NCBI GenBank assembly: GCA_016800925.1
Contig: JABCPU010000078.1
Location: 1-64,000 of the forward strand
Source: Suillus spraguei
Taxonomy: Eukaryota > Basidiomycota > Agaricomycetes > Boletales > Suillaceae
DNA length: 64,000 bases
Direction: 5' to 3'
Below the pieces are notes generated by a model. It had not been told where the DNA came from and made no database searches. It saw nothing but the letters and a program-made list of their open reading frames with translations. Position 1 is the first letter of the stretch. Every line of letters starts with the position of its first letter. This document shows, in pieces, positions 60,829 to 64,000 of this stretch. Position numbers and translations under genes: made by a program.

Positions 60829-62928
60829 TTAACTATTGTCCACTGGCGAATGGCAACTAAACGAGCTCGCAGTATGCGTGGTATCGAACGCAGTCACCAT
60901 GGCACTGATGGCCGAGTACGCGCTCAGAATAGCGCAAGACAAGCATGCGAGCGTGATAACGAAGTTCCACACGTGAAAGAGCGCGTTCTTAGAGAAGACT
61001 GGTGGCAGGGTTAAATTTGGCACCAGGGAACTCTGCAAATGTTGGTACGTACAGGCACGTTTCCAACGCGATAAATCCCTCCATGTATCAACACGATGGG
61101 CGTCGGGGTTGTTGACATCAAATTCTCCGTCGCCTTTTGTAGCATCCACTTGCATGCAGTAACCCAAAATCATAAATGGAGGGAAGGTGTATGTAAACTC
61201 TGGAAGGAAAGTAGGTCGTCGTGATGAGAGCAGCTAGTATATGAACACTCACGGAAGATGCAGACGGCAGCAACCAGCGACGAGAGTAAGCTGAATTCTG
61301 GGATGGCGGATCCAATAACGAAGGCAATGGACCAATACACTATGACAGAGATGCCGAAATAGTATTTACCCCAAGTCGCAGTCAACTGGGGGAAACCAAA
61401 TAGCTCCACAAAAATGTTGTTGTAGATGACTTTGACACCAATATTGCCATATAATGCAGCAGCAATGAGACCGGCCGTCAAGGAAATGGCGTTCGTCGCA
61501 GTCTGTAGACCATAACTGGAAATTCCCTGGTTGGCTGGCTGCAACAGCATTGTCAATAGGATCCCAAGTGAAGAGAAAAATGACGGACGTTAACAACATA
61601 TTGGCCTTGGTATGAATAGACGAAGAGACCGAAGAACATGTATACGATGAAGATGAAGATCTGGGAAACCGCCATGGCCTTCCAAAAATCCATTGGACGC
61701 CGCATTTCAGCCATGAACTCGACAAAAATCATGCTATAAAAATTTATCCATCTGCACATGAATATCATCATGAGTCATGAAAACTTACGCTCCACCGTAT
61801 GAGAACACGATCTGCATAATACCATTGAGCTGGTCCTGGAAAGGTTGTAGGTTGATTGCCTGAGTTATTACAGGACCTGTGTTTCCAGTTACAAACGCTT
61901 TATAGTTAGGTGGCGAGTTAGCCACAAATGCCATTGTCATAATCAAGACAATAATGTTCAGCCAGACAGAGAAATTGGCGATCCTGCCAAACTTCTGGAG
62001 AGTCCGAATCTGACCAAGTATCATTCCAGCCAGGGTCCAAACAACGTTGCAGGCGATGAAGCAAAACTATAGAGGGGTGAGTTAGATGTCAACATGCGCC
62101 AAATCATGAAAAGGGCACCTTGAAGTTTGCCATCTGCGAAAGACCTTGGCCATTACCAAGAATAATGATTCCGACATTGATGATGAGCTGCAAGCTTTGC
62201 AAGATGTTACATACTGCAGATCCACTTGATCATCGATTCTCAACAATTCATGGGTATTTACGTACCATGCCGGAACCAAGAGCCATAGATGCGTTGCCCC
62301 AAATCACCGAAAGACTTGACGGGAAACCTTTCCGAGTCCAGTTTCAAAAACATCCACCATAGGAGGAAACCACTGTATGCAGCCATAATGCCGAAGACGA
62401 AGAAACAGGCTACACCCGGACCATATCCAACTTGTTGGAATGCCCACGGGGTAGAATAAGGACCCAAAATGTCTTGCAAAGGCGGACGTCATAGACCAAC
62501 ATCATGAATTTATCAATCAACTTACCGGTGGTAATAAGATAGAACACGCTCCCCCACGTAGCGGTCCTAAGAGCCCCAGAAGCTGCACGGTACTCGCCTT
62601 CGACAACTACGCCGTCCCCTCCTTCTGAGGAAGGGGCTACATTCTTTCCATCAGAGCGGACTGATACAACCGAACGCTGGTCAAGTTCCCGGGAACGTTT
62701 GAACGTTCTCGAGATCAGGCGATTCCAAAAGCCACCTTCAGCGTCATTCCTGGCAGAGAGGGCTTCCTTGTCACGTTGAATCTTGGCGAAGTACATGTAC
62801 GTCTCGATATTGGGCGTAGTGCCATCAGGAACATGGTACTCAGGAGCATACACGTCCTGCTCTTCCTTCTCTGGAAGATAGACTGGAGGCTCCTGGCTAG
62901 CTTCGAGAACTACGGACTGGAACGCCAT
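60829..62928 (-). CDS. Amino-acid transporter (AAAP family)
   Basis: Multi-pass amino-acid permease of the Aa_trans/AAAP family, plasma membrane or vacuole. ATG 62928; about 130-residue hydrophilic N-terminus (EYHVPDGTTPNIETYMYFAK ... SVRSDGKNVAPS), then TM region: DILGPYSTPWAFQQVGYGPG, FFVFGIMAAYSGFLLWWMFL, GDLGQRIYGSWF, INVGIIILGNGQGLSQ, NVVWTLAGMILGQIRTLQKF, NIIVLIMTMAFVANSPPNY, IFVEFMAEMRRPMDFWKAM, IFIFIVYMFFGLFVYSYQGQ, NAISLTAGLIAAALYGNIGV, SVIVYWSIAFVIGSAIPEF, FTYTFPPFMILGY and a final helix (FVITLACLSCAILSAYSAIS). Stop TAA 60831-60829. Five or more introns; no frame break seen. Substrate unknown. Confidence 0.9.
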
Positions 62929-64000
62929 TGTAGTGGGAGCAAGGAATGGGATTCAGAGTTCGCGGTTTGACACGGTAGGCTTTATCTACCCACACTGTGG
63001 GTACGGCTACATGTGCTCGATGTCAGTATGCGGTGCCATTCCATACCGTTGCTTGGACCGAGATAGAAATACGGAGGATATTCAAGAATATATGAACAGG
63101 CACCTGTAGTTGCATGTTTAGTTCCTGAGACAAAGATACACGCGCCACACCACGGAAGCCTGTAAAGCCTGGGGTCGGAACGACCTAAATGCTGATGGCG
63201 CCCGCTGTCAGTACAAATTTTTCACGTTCTTATTTGTACTCTCATGTGAATTGATTCCGATAATAAATCTCCAGAATCCAAAGTGGGTGCTTTGTAGAGA
63301 CGCTGTACTTGAGTTTGACGTGAGAGGGCCCGGATCAGCGAATGTGTAGACGATGTTGGATGACCCGGATGGAAGGATTCCAGGTTATCAGACTTTGTGC
63401 GAAAAATTGACGGTCCAATGGGTGAGCTTTGCAGTCCAATGAGGTGGCGAGGCGAGCAGGTTCCCAGAACCGTTGCCGCGAAATTGTGGTTGCCAACAAT
63501 AGGACTGCGACAGTGTGAAGCCGAGTGGAGCTCAGGGATATACTAAGCGCGCTGACCTATAGTAGAGTTCCTGGCATAATCTACATGAATACTTACTGTA
63601 CACGACACTGAAACACAAGCTTTCAGTATCGCTGCCTTCTGGCGTGACAGTTACGCGGACGACGGGAATGCAGCCAGTTTCGTACGCAACGCTCAGCAGC
63701 ACTTCACATCGATACTTAGCGAGACGTTCTTTGCAACCACCAGCGCGCCGCTCAAAAAGCTTCGGCAACCACCGACCGCCCGATGCTGACCGTCCAATTT
63801 TCCGTCCGCATCCCGCGCCTCCTCCGCTTTTGGCAGATAAGCCTGTGCTCGACCGCCGCCTTCACTTACCGCTGAATTCTACCTTCAGTAGTCTTGGTTT
63901 TTTGTGTTCCTAGCTACATAGTGCAGTATTCTATCATATTTTTTGGAGCTCAAGTGCTCACCTCCGGGAAACTCTTGCCACCTGCTTAGGCTGCATAAAA
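62929..64000. other. Intergenic to window end
   Basis: 5' flank of the transporter gene, then sequence with no recognised gene. A stretch near 63565-63612 resembles about 22113-22157. Short Pro/Arg-rich frames near the end are not supported. Confidence 0.45.

Overview
The window is nuclear DNA of a basidiomycete fungus, almost certainly an agaricomycete. Evidence: genes split by many short (about 45-60 nt) GT-AG introns; a basidiomycete-style A-T-TE aryl-quinone synthetase pair; an agaricomycete arrestin-like family; a fungal GH15-CBM20 glucoamylase; and a Ty3/gypsy chromovirus. A-T-TE (atromentin or polyporic-acid type) enzymes suggest Boletales or a relative, but that is inference.

Layout. 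1-3908: 3' part of the midasin gene (ribosome assembly). 4248-5471 (-) and 5630-8025 (+): divergent cis-prenyltransferase and nucleotide pyrophosphatase-like genes sharing a 158-bp intergenic region. 8281-9325 (-): SYLF/Ysc84 protein. 9546-11642 (-): secreted glucoamylase. 13335-14240: unknown Cys-rich basic protein. 14805-15364: 5'-truncated LINE with poly(A) tail and 12-bp target duplication. 15658-17146: PA-TM-RING ubiquitin ligase. 18009-19771: CCCH zinc-finger protein with a duplicated finger exon. 20931-21945: heme oxygenase. 22295-26645: head-to-head aspartic protease pair, the right one decayed. 27154-29052: dynactin p62. 29473-39147: three arrestin-like paralogues with a phospholipase D-like gene between the second and third. 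39478-40962 (-): queuosine salvage enzyme. 41516-42084 (-): small protein. 42260-47835: gypsy chromovirus with identical 214-bp LTRs. 49790-52916 and 56599-59728: two A-T-TE synthetases with a 1.4-kb Harbinger derivative between them. 60047-60773: Tc1/mariner-like derivative. 60829-62928 (-): amino-acid transporter.

The first 42 kb are mainly conserved housekeeping genes; the right part is richer in mobile elements and holds the secondary-metabolite pair. The most important caution is that at least eleven otherwise well-conserved coding regions or elements are broken by single-base insertions or deletions, mostly at short homopolymers. This looks more like residual consensus error than mass pseudogenisation, so 'broken' calls should be checked against reads. 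The aspartic protease at 24845-26645 has additional damage and is probably a true pseudogene.
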